From contig JBCNJP010000006.1 in assembly GCA_039602395.1 (NCBI GenBank), forward strand, positions 49,689,502 to 49,753,501: 64,000 bases of DNA, given 5' to 3'. The notes under the pieces were generated by a model. That model saw only the letters and a list, made by a program, of their open reading frames with translations. It searched no databases and had not been told where the DNA came from. Position 1 is the stretch's first letter, and every line of letters begins with the position of its first letter. The stretch comes from Deinandra increscens subsp. villosa. Taxonomy: Eukaryota > Streptophyta > Magnoliopsida > Asterales > Asteraceae. Below, one piece after another: positions 45,427 to 56,924 of the stretch. The translations under genes were made by a program, and so were the position numbers.

Positions 45427-46707
45427 TTAATTAGATGTTGAGGCTTGATCAAATAAGTGAGGATATTTCTTTCTCATCTGATCTTCTCGTTCCCACATGA
45501 ACTCCGGTCGACCCTTAGATTGCCATCTCACTTTGACGATGGGGATTTTACTTATTTTCAATGTTTTCTCCTCACGTCCCATGATTTCCACGTGTTGTTC
45601 GATGAATCGCAATTGTTCATCGATTTGCAGTTCTTTTAATGGAACTATGAGAGTGTCATCAGGTAAACACTTGCTCAAGTTCGAAACGTGAAACACGTTG
45701 TGTACTCCATCCAATTCAGGAGGTAAATTTAAACGGTAAGCCACCGGACCAATACCCTCGGTGATCTCGAATGGTCCTACATAACGGGGATTCAACTTCC
45801 CACGCTTTCCAAAGCGTACAAAGCCTTTCCAAGGTGAGACTTTCAATAGTACTTTGTTGCCGACTTCGAATTCTAATGGCCTTCGGCATTTATCTGCATA
45901 ACTATTTTGTCTATCTCTTGCCGCTTTCATGCGGTTTCTGATTTGCATGATTCTCTATGTGGTCTCGTGCACTAGTTCAGGTCCAGTGAGTTGGCTCTCA
46001 CCGACCTCAGCCCAACAGACCGGCGATCTGCATTTTCGTTCGTAAAGAGCCTCAAATGGAGCGACTCCAATACTGATATGGTAGCTGTTGTTATAGGAGA
46101 ATTCTACCAGTGGTAAATGAGTCTCCCAATTTTTCCCGAAGTCGAGCACACATGCTCTAAGCATATCCTCGAGAGTTTGGATGATACGTTCAGTCTATCC
46201 ATCTGTTTGAGGATGATACGCGGTACTCATATCTAAGCGAGTGCCCATCGCCGCTTGTAAGGATCCCCAAAAATTTGATGCAAACCTAGGGTCTCGGTCT
46301 GAGATAATAGATAAAGGCACTCCGTGGAGTTTGACAATCTCCTTGAGGTAAATTTTCGCAAGTTTTTCTGTTTTGTCACTTTCCTTGATAGCTAGGAAAT
46401 GAGCGAATTTTGTTAACCGGTCAACGATAACCCAAATCATATCGCAACCACCAAAAGAACGGGGCAATCCCGTGATGAAATCCATCGAGATTTCTTCCCA
46501 TTTCCATTCAGGAATTTTAGGTTGTTGCAGTAATCCTGCTGACTTTTGATGTTCCGTTTTGACCATTGCGCACGTCAAGCACTTGCTAACATATCTAGCG
46601 ATGTCATCTTTCATATTGGGCCACCAATATAGCCCCTTTAAGTCTTGATACATTTTGTCTGAACCCGGATGAATCGAATAACAAGACTTGTGGGCCTCGT
46701 CCATCAC
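45427..46707 (-). pseudogene. pol: Integrase with chromodomain of element B
   Basis: Zinc-binding segment and DDE core in 46707-46195: CLTCAMVKTEHQ, SMDFITGLP, SDRDPRF and AYHPQTDG. The frame then meets a TAG (46192-46194) exactly where the family has the Gln of HPQTDGQ. 46164-45955 continues the core; a second stop precedes 45948. Frame 45948-45427 holds the GPY/F-like region (YVGPFEI) and, at the C terminus, a chromodomain-like segment (VKVRWQSKGRPEFMWERE). Chromodomains steer chromovirus integrases towards marked chromatin. Three open pieces in one frame mean only point stops would need explaining. Confidence 0.87.
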
Positions 46708-46907
46708 CAGTTCTCTAAGATTTCCATGAAAAGGTACCCATATACGGTCATTATAATAACAAAGTCCATCAGACTTAACTTCAGAAGTTCCATATATGTC
46801 ACGTAATGATTCAGAACTGAAATTTTCCTCCCTTAGGGCCTCTTTCTGAGCATCCCGGAGTCTATCCGGTAGCCCCGTGTGGATCGTTAATTGGAGAGCT
46901 CAAACCC

Positions 46908-48140
46908 TTCTAGGTTTAACATGTTCCTTTCTACTCAAGGCATCGGCCACCATGTTGGCCATGTTGGCCTTGCCATGTTGGCATCGGCCACCATGTTAGC
47001 ATTTCGACCCATCTACGTTGCCTCATGTTGAGTTCCTTCTGTTCGAATATGTACTGGAGGCTCTTGTGATCAGTGAATATCGTACACTTGGTGCCATATA
47101 AGTAGTGTCTCCAAAATTTCAAGGCAAATACAACAGCGCCCAACTCTAAGTCGTGAGTTGTGTAATTGTTCTCATGAGACTTTAATTGCCTTGACCCGTA
47201 TGCGATGACTTTACCTCTTTGCATCAACACACATCCGAGTCCCTGGATTGACACGTCATAATAGAACTCGAAGTCGTCAATCCCATCAGGTAAAGATAAT
47301 ATAGGTGCACTACAAAGTTTCTCTTTCAGAGTTTGGAAGGCTGCCTCTTCCTTGTCACCCCATCTGTATTGAACCCCTTTGTGCGTAAGAGCGGTCAATG
47401 GTTGAGCTAACTGAGAAAATCCCTTTATAAAACGACGATAGTAGCCGGCTAAACCTAGGAATTGGCGAATATCTGTAGGTGCTCTAGGTGTAGACCAATT
47501 TTTAGTGGCCTCGACCTTGGCTGGGTCAACGTGGATACCTTACTCGTTGATGATATGACCTAGAAATTGAACCTCTCGGATCCAGAAATCACATTTAGAG
47601 AATTTCACATAGATTTGTTCCTTCTTTAACAATTCTAAGATTAACCGCAGGTGTTCCTCGTGTTCTTCTTTTGTTTTGGAGTAAATGAGGATGTCGTCGA
47701 TGAACACTATGACGAATTTGTCCAGATAGGGCTTGCACACACGGTTCATGAGATCCATGGACACAGCTGGTGCATTTGTCAGACCGAAAGGCATGGCCAA
47801 GAATTCATAATGACCGTAGCGTGTTCTGAACGCTATCTTTTCTATATCCTCCTTGCGGACTCGAAGTTGATGGTAGCCCAGACCTTAAATCAATCTTGGA
47901 ATAGTAACTGGATCCTTGAAGTTGGTCAAAGAGATCGTCTATTCGTGGAAGAGGGTATCGATTCTTGATAGTGACCTTGTTGAGTTCGCGGTAATCAATA
48001 CACACCCTAAATGTGTCATCCTTCTTTTTAACGAATAAGACCGGTGCTCCCCATGGTGACGAGCTAGGTCTGATAAAACCCTTATGTAGCAGTTCTTACA
48101 GTTGTGTGGATAGCTCATTCAATTCGTTCACCGCTAGATA
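46908..48140 (-). pseudogene. pol: Reverse transcriptase and RNase H of element B
   Basis: RT start with SPWGAPVLFVKKKD (about 48060) and CIDYRELN (48005). A one-base insertion in the IDLRSGY block (near 47880) shifts the frame to 47800-47540, which carries MPFGLTNAP and the catalytic FIDDILIYS (about 47695). A stop at 47540 precedes a degenerate stretch, then RNase H 47398-46931 (TDHKSLQYIF near 47065). After RRWVEML, the block normally ending in VADALSR is scrambled: about 45 bp appear lost and AACATGGTGGCCGATGCC is partly repeated (46935-46998). Confidence 0.86.
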
Positions 48141-48791
48141 TTATGGTGCACGTGCGATCGGAGCTGTTCCCCGAGCGAGGTCAATCCCAAATTCTACTTG
48201 CCGATGGGGAGGAAGGCCAGGTAGTTCCTCAGGAAATACCTCTGGGTAATCGCGTCTGATCGGGAAGTCTTCGATTTTCCTCTCCACCCTGGTTTGGTCC
48301 GTAACTGTGGCTAGGATTGCCACATGTCCTTTCCGAAGACACTTCTGCGCTTTAGGGTATGATATGATTCCGGAGACAGCACCTCCCTTTTCGCCCTGAA
48401 TCGAGAGTACTTCTCCTCCTGCTACGGGTATTCGTATGACTTTTTCTTGACAGACGATTTCCGCCTGATGTTTGGATAGCCAATCCATGCCCACTATGAC
48501 GTCGAAACTACCGATGGTAAAAGGCATAAGGTCTATACTTAGTTTATGGCCAGATAGTTCTAATGTGCAGTTTTCAACCAAGTGAGTGGTGTCAAGAAGC
48601 TTACCATTTGCTAATTCAACCGTATATCTAGCTTTTAGTGGAGTTTGGGTAGCCTTAATCAGCTTACAGAACTTAGTCGAGATAAAACTTTTCTCGGCAC
48701 CTGTATCAAATAAGACATTTGTGAAGTAGTTGTTTAGAAGGAACTTACCGGTAATGACGTTGGCATCGTTTCTTGCCTCACCTGGACCCAT
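48141..48791 (-). pseudogene. pol: Retropepsin-like protease of element B
   Basis: Open for 216 codons. Active-site motif LFDTGAEKSFIS near 48710-48680, flap-region and IVGMDWLSKH block (about 48500-48470), then the linker to RT with DYPEVFPEELPGLPP (near 48225-48185). It follows the Gag zinc knuckles in the same polyprotein. The TAA near 48098 cuts it from RT. Confidence 0.85.
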
Positions 48792-50297
48792 AACGAAAGC
48801 TCTCTTTTTGGCGCCATCTCCACCATTCCTACCACCATCACCACCGTTGTTATTGTTGTTAAGGTGGTTGTTGTTGTTGCCAGCATTGTTATTGTTTCTT
48901 CCAAGTTGCGGGCAGTCCCTCTTTAAGTGCCCTGGCTTTCCACACTCATAACACCCCCTCGGGCCTTCGTTATTCTGTCTCTGGTTCTGATTCTGATGAT
49001 GGTTAGGACGGTTTAGTAATTCACCCCAACAGTTCTTAGCCTCATGGCCCCCTTTACCAAAACGCTCACAGGTGAGTTTCTTGCATGCCCTATTGTGGTG
49101 TTGGTTGCACCGATTGCAGAAAGGTGCTCGTCCCTTGTACCCATTGTGATTCTGATTACTACCACCTTGGAGATTCTAGTTACCGCCCCCACTGTTGGTG
49201 TTATTGTTGTTATAGTCACCCCTGGAATTGTTGTACCTCTTGTTGTGGTTGTGAGAGTTAGAGGATCTCCCATTGTTGTTTCCACTACCATTGTTGTTGT
49301 TGTTACTAGAGTCATCATCTCTCTTTCTTTTCCCATCTAGGGCAGTTTTTGGGACCTTCCTGGGTGGCAAAGTTCCATGCTCTATGGCCTGGTCAGTCAG
49401 CTTATGGGCCAACCTGATAGCATCCTGCACATTTGCAGGGTTTGAGGCGAGTAACCATCCCCTTGATTTGTGGAGCTAACCTATCCACATACCTTTCTAT
49501 CGTTTTGAAGTCAGCATCAACCATCGTAGGACAAAGCACTGCGTACTCGTGGTAACGAGCTGTGTACTCTTCAACCTCAGAACCTTTCATTTTCGAGTTT
49601 TGGAACTCGATTTCCAGCCTTTTGACCTGGTCGCGAGGACAGTACAACTCCATGATGGCATCCTTGAATTCCTGCCAAGTCATAGCATTCGCTGCGTCGA
49701 GCCCCAACATTTATATTTCCACGTTCCACCATGTGAGGGTAGCTCCCTCGAGTGTAGCGGTAGCGAAATTTACCAGATTCGCAACTGGGCAGTTACACAT
49801 TGAGAACACCTTTTCTGATTTCTCGAGCCATCGTAGCAGACCCACGGCTCCTTCATCACCATTGAACGTGAGCGGCTTACAATCCATGTAAGTTTTGAAG
49901 GTACACTAAGCTGGGCCTGGATTTGTTTCATAAAATTATTTTTGAGAATAATTTTAGAGAGTAAGAAAAAAAAATGTAGTTAATTTTTCGTCTGTTTTAC
50001 TTACCACCGTTGTTGTTTGGCTGATTTTGGGCCGCTGCTAGAGCTGCTACAACTCCTTGGTCAATCAGATTTTGGATCTGTGCTGCAGTGAGCAGTGGCG
50101 AAGCTTGAGAATATTAAGTGGGTGTCGGGATCTAAATTTTTTTTTCACAACTATAATGGGGGGTCGAAACCAGAGTATATCGAAATTTTCTACACGAAAA
50201 CTATATACCCCCTACATCGCAAAAAAAAATTCGGGGGGTCGGGCGCCCCCTCCCGCCCCTTAGAAGCTGCGCCATTGGCAGTGAGGTGTTCAGCCAT
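48792..50297 (-). pseudogene. gag: Gag of element B, intron-containing, with MITE
   Basis: ATG at 50295-50297 (MAEHLTA...). Exon 1 is split by the MITE at 50093-50277. Skipping it and one TSD, it reads to a GTAAGT donor at 50004-49999. The proposed intron ends at AG 49918-49917 (88 bp, phase 1). Exon 2 starts at 49916, with a TAG three codons in, then the Gag core (CTFKTYMDCKP, FKDAIMELYCPRDQ near 49660, RYHEYAVLCP). A frameshift lies near 49430. An Asn-rich linker and zinc knuckles follow (about 49130-48920; one Cys of the second knuckle is Phe). The intron matches element C in position and phase. Confidence 0.78.
50093..50277. mobile_element. hAT-type MITE, 185 bp
   Basis: Imperfect terminal inverted repeats starting CAGTGGCGAAGCTT on the left and CAATGGCGCAGCTT on the right (read inward), flanked by a perfect 8-bp target duplication GCAGTGAG (50085-50092 and 50278-50285). 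The 8-bp duplication and CAGTGGCG ends are hAT features. No coding capacity. Confidence 0.9.
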
Positions 50298-50613
50298 GAT
50301 TCTGTTTCCATGCAAATCATTCCAATGATTAATATACCCAATATTAATTTCATTATATACGTTAGAACGCATACAACCAAATAATTAATATATCAAATAT
50401 CAATTTCATTAAGCACTAAACAATTATTCATGTATCCATCCATCACACGAAATAATTTTTAGAAACACATTGGAAAAATAAAGATGCAATATCCATTACA
50501 AATTTAAAATCTAACCATAATGAATCTCAGCATTTGAAACATTCAAAATAAAATGAACACCCAGTCAAATTTATTTCAAAGTAACAAAATAAGAGAAAAG
50601 AAGACAGATTAGA
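50298..50613 (-). other. Element B leader between pre-gag ORF and gag
   Basis: AT-rich untranslated stretch, about 315 bp. No hairpin array, promoter or splice signal that I can support. Confidence 0.4.
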
Positions 50614-51309
50614 TCAAGGATCAATAACATCTGGTTCTTCCTCCATGTCTTCATGAGGCTCCTCCTCAAAAGGTTCTTCCTCGAAGGGTTCCTCATCTTC
50701 TTCCTGAGCAGGAGCACCTTGAACCTGCAGGGCTGCCATTTGAGCTTGAAGGGCGGTGACCTGTGCCGCAAGTGCCGCGTTGGAATGTTGGAGTGCTGCA
50801 TTAGAATGTTGTAGTGCAGTAATCTGATGTTGTGCTTGATGCAGTCCATGCTCCAAATCTACTGGATTGGGTCGCGACTCAAGCTTAGTGACCTTGTCAC
50901 GGATACCCATTACCCCTTGGGACAAGTTGTAGTGGTATGTATCTCTCTCCTTCTGTTCATCCCGCACTCGCTCAAGTTTATCGCAGGTGCGATTGCTGAT
51001 GGAATTATGCTCAAGTTTTCCAAGGGTGTCGTCATAAGCTGCTATCAGTCCCGCAATGACCCTCTGCAAATCAAAGGGTAGGTTGACCCTGTTCGGCACA
51101 TGAATCTTATCAAGCAACCGATATGTCGTCGGATTCAGCCAGCTATAATTGTCTGGTGCACACCTATCAGGATCTAGGTGCTGATCCCGAAGGAAGTCCA
51201 TTATCGTGTACTCAGGTTGCTCAGGCTCGCAGCCTTGTTGGTTAGAGGATGATGACTATTCGTTGGCAACTTTCTTTCCCTTACCCCTCGTGTTGTCGTG
51301 TGGTGCCAT
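50614..51309 (-). pseudogene. Pre-gag leader ORF of element B
   Basis: Unrecognised ORF between PBS and gag, same strand. The first ATG at 51309 gives 17 codons, then TAG (51256-51258). The frame continues to 50614, 195 codons from the next ATG at 51201. It is basic near the start, then helical with heptad-like Leu/Ala (about residues 60-150), a direct ALQHSNA repeat, and a very acidic tail (EEPFEEEP repeats) to the stop. No zinc knuckle, transmembrane or enzyme motif. The related element C lacks it: its leader is only 550 bp. Possible roles are an accessory or nucleic-acid/chromatin-associated protein; none is shown by sequence. Confidence 0.6.
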
Positions 51310-51470
51310 GCTGCCAGAACCCAGACAGACACAAACAAAGGAAAACAACCTAATGTGAGTAATCGATTTTTGGCACGCGAAAAGAAAATGTTTTTGAGAA
51401 TTGTTGTAACTAATGTTCCAAAACAGTTACAGTTTAGAATTTTTGAAAATTCTAGTTCTCTGCAACCAAG

Positions 51471-51483
51471 GGCTCTGATACCA
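51471..51483 (-). promoter_or_regulatory. Primer binding site of element B
   Basis: The minus strand reads TGGTATCAGAGCC, three bases inside the 5' LTR end TGTGACA. Matches initiator tRNA-Met. Confidence 0.92.
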
Positions 51484-51486
51484 ATC

Positions 51487-54400
51487 TGTCACACCCCCAA
51501 TTTCCACTAAGGGAGTTTTACCGTGTGGGGTGTGAACCAGACCAGGACCCGAGTCATTAGTTACATCAAACATAGTTTAGTGTTCAAAATGTAAATATAT
51601 TTTCAAAGTGGAAAATATCCAAAACCAGAGTTTTAAAAATCCAGTGGAAGCATAACAAAGTAATGTCGCGCAAAAACAAGCGCCCATTAAGTAAACAACC
51701 AGTTTAAATTCAAGTTTGAAAAGATTAAAGTCAAGTTCCCAAAATATAAGGTTTTAATCAACGTACGTGCCCAAAAATCCGATTCTCCTAGTGTCCTGCA
51801 AAGCATGCACAACAAGCATGTGTCAACTAATGTTGGTGAATTCACATAAGCGCATAAGTATAACTAGTATAAATACGCAGTACGAATACAACAGTCCTTA
51901 TTCGTATATAAGTATGTATATTACAAGTACAATCCATATCGTAGGTAGCGAGCTAAGTTCATGTCACTAAAATGTGCGCAACCGAAGCTGACCAATTAGT
52001 TGTAGGAATAATTCCTTACGTGTTTTGCCTTCCACGTGTCTTCTCGATCACGGTAAGTTAGGCTGACATTGTCCTTAGTCTGACCGCCAGTCGGGTGGTG
52101 CATCTCGTGCCCGCTGAGTGGGGTTTGTCAGACCCTAGTAGTACTACCCAATATCCCCTCGCTATATACTATTAACGGTTCGATAAGTAAGGACTTGAAA
52201 GATAAAGAATTTTACGTGAACATTTGATATATACTGGATTTCTACTTTAATCATACATAATAGTTGTCGTGTTATCACCCTAACCCGGGTGTAACGTGTT
52301 TGCGTGTGTTATCGTCCAAAACCGAACATAACGTAAAAGGATATGTAACTCACCTTAGGGTGCGCTGCTACAATTTAGTAAGACTCCGAGTCTCGCGTAA
52401 CTACCAAGCACCTATCGATTTCACATACGCAAGTGTGTGTCCGCACATGAGTAACATAGCCTAGACGACGGTATTATATCAAGTAATTCCAAAAGGTGAT
52501 AAATTCAATACGTGATAGGAATTGTTTGTTCGAAAGCAGTCAAAGGATGACGTTAAATCAAGGACACAAAAATTTACGAAATCAGGTGCATATGTTATTC
52601 CAAATATTAGATGTAGGGATCATCGGGTAAATACATATGAGTTCTTAAATATATGAACATAATCATAAGTGTAACAATAAAAAAAACAACGTCCAATATA
52701 TATATTAATATGTCGTGTCAAAACTTCGAGAGTTTAAAGAAAATCTTTAAAATGTTCGCATGTATATACGTACATGACAATAAGTCAAATATATCTATTT
52801 ATCTAAGTTTAAAACTAATTTATATTAATATTAAAGAAGGCTATCAAATTTTAATCCATTTAAGTTATAATGTTTTCATTGCATGAAACTTCAACGAGTA
52901 ATCTAACGGGGTCTATGAAAACATCACGAGTCAAGGTGTTATAGGCATGTAATAGTAGTTTTGGGGTTTAGACCAAATGGTGTTTAAATTCACTAAAAAG
53001 AAATAAAACAACAAAAATAAGGGTCACGGGACTCGAACCCGTGACCTTAAGGATGTAGCACAACACCCTAACCACTAGGCTAGGGGATGGGTTTGTTAAC
53101 AGATCCGCATGCCAACTGTTTTATACTAGCAGCAACAGGAAAATCGGATAAGGAAGAAAAAGAATAAAGGATAAGGGGCTGGGGTGGTTCGAACCCGAAA
53201 CCTCATTGTTAAAATGCGATGCGCGGACCATCAGGACATATTCAAAGTTGGGTCTTTAGTGACACGAAACATATATAACATATGGTCAGGCGCTGTCATC
53301 TTCTTCCTCAAATAAACCCTAATGCGCACCCGTCGCTGCATTTTTTTTTTTGAAACTCGAATTTCATAGAACTCGATCAAATGGTAACAGACGTACAGAT
53401 TGACTACAACAAGGCTTTTAAAATTACCTACGTGGTAGAATGATCTCCGATCACGAACGCGAGCGATAAACTTGATCAAAAACTCGAACCCGTCACATGA
53501 GATAAACCTTGACTCTCCGGTTGCTACATGACCCATGCAACAGCAGTTGTGTGAACGCGATGGTGATAAAGACTCGTCGATAGTTTGACAGTAGTGATCA
53601 GAATTGGAGGTGGTCGGAATTTTCTTGCGGTTCAGTGGTGGTATGCGTTGTTAGAGAAACGAGAGAGATGGATGGACCCGTGAATGTTTGCAGAGGAACT
53701 GAGGGTATTGATGAACGAATGATTGATTGGAATTGATTTCTCCGACGATGAGAAAACCGTAACCGAAAGTGGTTAATATCGCAATTGATTTCTTCGGTTG
53801 CCGGTGATCGGAACCGACGTGTCTTTAAGAAATCAATAAATTTTTAACTTTTGTAATTTGGCAGGAATAGCCCTTGGACAATTTACAAGGAAGGGAAGCA
53901 GGTTTCGCATAATTACAATAACTGTCCCTCCAGCTTATTAAGTATAACACAAGTTCAGAAAATTACCAGTTAGGCCCCTCAAGGTTTAGAAACATCTAAC
54001 GTACGCTAACGGGGCTAACGAAGAGTTACTAGGCAATGATTATTCAAGTGTACGTCATAACATATTTAACGAACGGAGTTTTATAAAAAATATAACTTAT
54101 ATATATTTCACATAAAATCATAGTTATAACCCCATAAGTATATCTTTTTAAATTTCTATAAAATCATAGAAATGTCTCGTACGATTACACGACACACCGT
54201 TACATAAAATCATAAAACGACTTGCGTGTGTGTATATATACATATATACCACGTAATAATAAATATAATTGCGACATAAAATGACAAAACGTTTTCGTGA
54301 AATCATAAAATATAATTTATATAAAATTATAAATTATACGCATTCAAATTGGTCAAGAGACGTCTAGACTCACGTGCAATGTTCGTGTAACTATTCTAGT

Positions 54401-54570
54401 TAACTGAAGTAACGGACGTTATCAAAATATAACACAAGTTATTAACGGGGTTAACCTGGGAATTTGATGGTTGTCACATCATCCCCTTGTTAAGGAATTT
54501 TCGTCCCGAAAATTGTCTTAAGTTTGTACGGTTTCTGTGGAAGGAAAAGAAAAATTTTAGGGTTGCTACA
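51487..54570 (-). repeat. 5' LTR of element B
   Basis: 3084 bp; on the element strand TGTAGCAACC...GGGTGTGACA. It contains the two tRNA-like modules (53020-53232). The outer 100 bp contain a second LTR-start-like TGTGACAACC preceded by a polypurine tract (54463-54495). Confidence 0.92.
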
Positions 54571-55600
54571 GAATGCATCTCAGCGTTCATGGCTTCAAGC
54601 TGTTTGTCAGATTCAGGATCTGACATAAAACCTTTGTAGTTAGTAGGCTCATCGTTAGAATCGTCTACTATCAAAATGTCAAAGGCTTCATGATAGCCAA
54701 GGTATCTTTCAGGCTCTTTGCGCGTCCTTTCTCTCTTGCGAACGCTTGCGCTTGTGCTAGGATCTAATGATGCGACAATCATTTGTCGGTCAGATGCAGC
54801 GATCGTTTTAGGGTTAGGTGTGTCTCGAATCTCTTCAAGATCCATTCGATCACTTTTTGTCCCTCGAGTAAGGAATTCTTTCTCAAGTAACTTACCCTTC
54901 CTTTTGATGGAAATAGTATTTGCACCAGGATGGTAAAAATAATATCCGATATTAGCATATTATCCAACGAAAGTTACCTTTTCGCCTCGGGGATCAAGCT
55001 TCTTGTCAGATTCAATGGTGACATAAGCTTCACATCCCCACACCCTGAGATATGATAGTTTAGGAGAAGATCCATGCCATATCTCATATGGGGTCTTGTC
55101 TACTTTCTTGGTCGGTGCCAGATTTATTAGGCGAGCGGCGGTTAAGATGGCATACCCCCATAAGGAGTGTGGCAAGGTGGTCCTGCACATCATTGATCGA
55201 ACCATGTTAAGCAGAGTTCGACTCCTCCTTTCACTCACGCATTTAACTGGGGTGTGCCAGGAGGAGTAGGTTGTGAAATGATTCCACATTCCTTAAGATG
55301 ATTCAGGAATTTAGCACTTAGGTATTCGCCACCTCTATCAGATCGAAGTATTTTAATAGTTCGACTTAGCTGATTTTGTACTTCGTTATGAAACTCTTTA
55401 AACTTGTCAAAATTTCATGCTTGTGTTTCATCAGATAGACATAAGCATATCAGCTGTAGTCATCGATAAAACTCACTAAGTACCGTTCACTATTTCTCGT
55501 CTCGGTTCGAAAGGGGCCACACACGTCAGTGTGAATAATGCCTAACAATCCTTGGGTCCGTTCACCAGTATGGGTGAAGGGTGACTTGGTTAATTTACCA
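54571..55600 (-). pseudogene. pol: Integrase region of element E
   Basis: Pieces of a copia integrase in several frames. An SDRGGEY-type block near 55340, a PPGTPQ-like stretch with a frameshift near 55255, then CVSERRSRTLLNMVRSMM and DKTPYEIWHG blocks in 55289-54960, and a stop. The linker frame continues to 54571 (ERYLGYHEAFDI near 54700), truncated by B. The normal continuation would be RT, which is missing. Confidence 0.78.
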
Positions 55601-55964
55601 AATAAGCACGCTTCGCAATGATCGAACGAATCTGCATCTTGGGACTCGAGAATCCCCGCAGTTTATAGCTTCTTAATGTGGGCCTTGCTTATGTGACCAA
55701 GTCTACGGTTCCATAACGAGGACTCGTTACTATCAGCTTTGCTTCTTTTAGAACCATGATTGAGCTGATCATTTGTTTGAACTTCTATCTCATATATGCC
55801 ATGTCTAGGTTTAGCCTTGAAATAAAAGATATCATTAAGGTAAGTATTAATTGAATTGCCATTGAATTTATACCGAAACGTTCAAACAACAAAGAGACGG
55901 ATATAATGTTTCTGGATAAACCAGGTGCATATAAACAGTTAACTAATGTAACTACAAGGCCAGT

Positions 55965-56924
55965 CTAACATGAAAAAGAATATGTGTCGGTAACAAGTAC
56001 TGGGACTCTTTTCCCGTCACCAACGATGAGGTCCATGACGCCTTGATCTGTCTTCTTCCACTTCTCAGGTTCCTGCAAAACATTAACAATGTGATAATCA
56101 CATCCAGTATCAAATACCCATGAATTGGGGGAAACAGTGAAAAGTTCAATAATATGTATTGACATACCTGATGAGCAATCCTTGTTAGGGTTCTTGGTCA
56201 TCTTCAGCTTTGCAAGATGAACGGGACAGTTACGACACCAGTGTCCCATCTTGTTGCACTCATAGCACAGGCGTTCCTCGGGAAGCGGCGCTTGTGGTTT
56301 CTTGCCTTTGCCTTCTTTAACCTTCTTGGCCTTGGAGATCTTTGTATTAGCAACTATGAGCACGTCTAGCATGGTCCTGATCTTCACGTTAGGTATCAAT
56401 GGAATAACCTCCTCGATCGACTGAGCCGAATAATTAATCGCAAGAATGCGATAAGGTTCCGGAAGAGATCTAAGCACTACATCAAGAGCCATCCCGTCAG
56501 AGATGAAGTAGCCGAGGTCGATCAGCCTGTCACGATACGCTTTCATCAGCATGACATAATCATATGGTGAGGACTCACTCGCCATAGAGCAGTTCACAAA
56601 TTGTGAAAGTGCCTCAGCTCACTCACTCCTTTGACCCAACTCAAATAAATCTTTGAGTCTACGCATGATGTCATAAGCAGTCATCCCTATGAAATTGTAA
56701 CGATAATCCTGAGTCATGTTAGATAACATCAGGTCAGTGACATCCTTATCGTCGTCAGTGTGCTTTTGGAGCTCAGTTCGCGAGTTCTCATTTAGCAAGT
56801 AAGATGGAATACTCGCGATAGGTCGGTCAATAACATAGAGTTTCCCGAAGAGTCTTAAAAGGTTCCTCGGGGTAATCTGCCATGCGAGAAAGCCAGTCTC
56901 AGTGAAGGGGTTGAGTTGTACCAT
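55965..56924 (-). pseudogene. gag: Gag and protease start of element E
   Basis: ATG at 56924. One TGA near 56616-56618 interrupts a single frame otherwise open to 55965. Gag core, then a CCHC knuckle CYECNKMGHWCRNC (56267-56226), then the protease active site SWVFDTGC (Asp codon at 56111-56109). Frame lost after 55965; the region 55600-55964 has only degenerate GAG-pre-integrase-like pieces. Confidence 0.82.

Larger units (their letters stand above)
42450..54570 (-). mobile_element. Element B: Tekay-type chromovirus (Ty3-gypsy)
   Basis: Minus-strand order: 5' LTR (51487-54570), PBS, leader ORF, gag with intron, protease, RT, RNase H, integrase with chromodomain, polypurine tract, 3' LTR (42450-45380). 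LTRs near 3 kb and a C-terminal chromodomain fit the Tekay/Del lineage. The 3' LTR lacks its last 155 bp or so, and the flanking copia E is present only on the right, so the left end was lost by deletion. Stops, one frameshift in RT and a hAT MITE in gag inactivate it. Confidence 0.92.

Noticed and set aside
49044..49340. Plus-strand Val/Ile-rich ORF that looks membrane-like
   Set aside because: Antisense of the Asn-rich Gag linker (AAC read backwards gives GTT), so hydrophobicity is an artefact.
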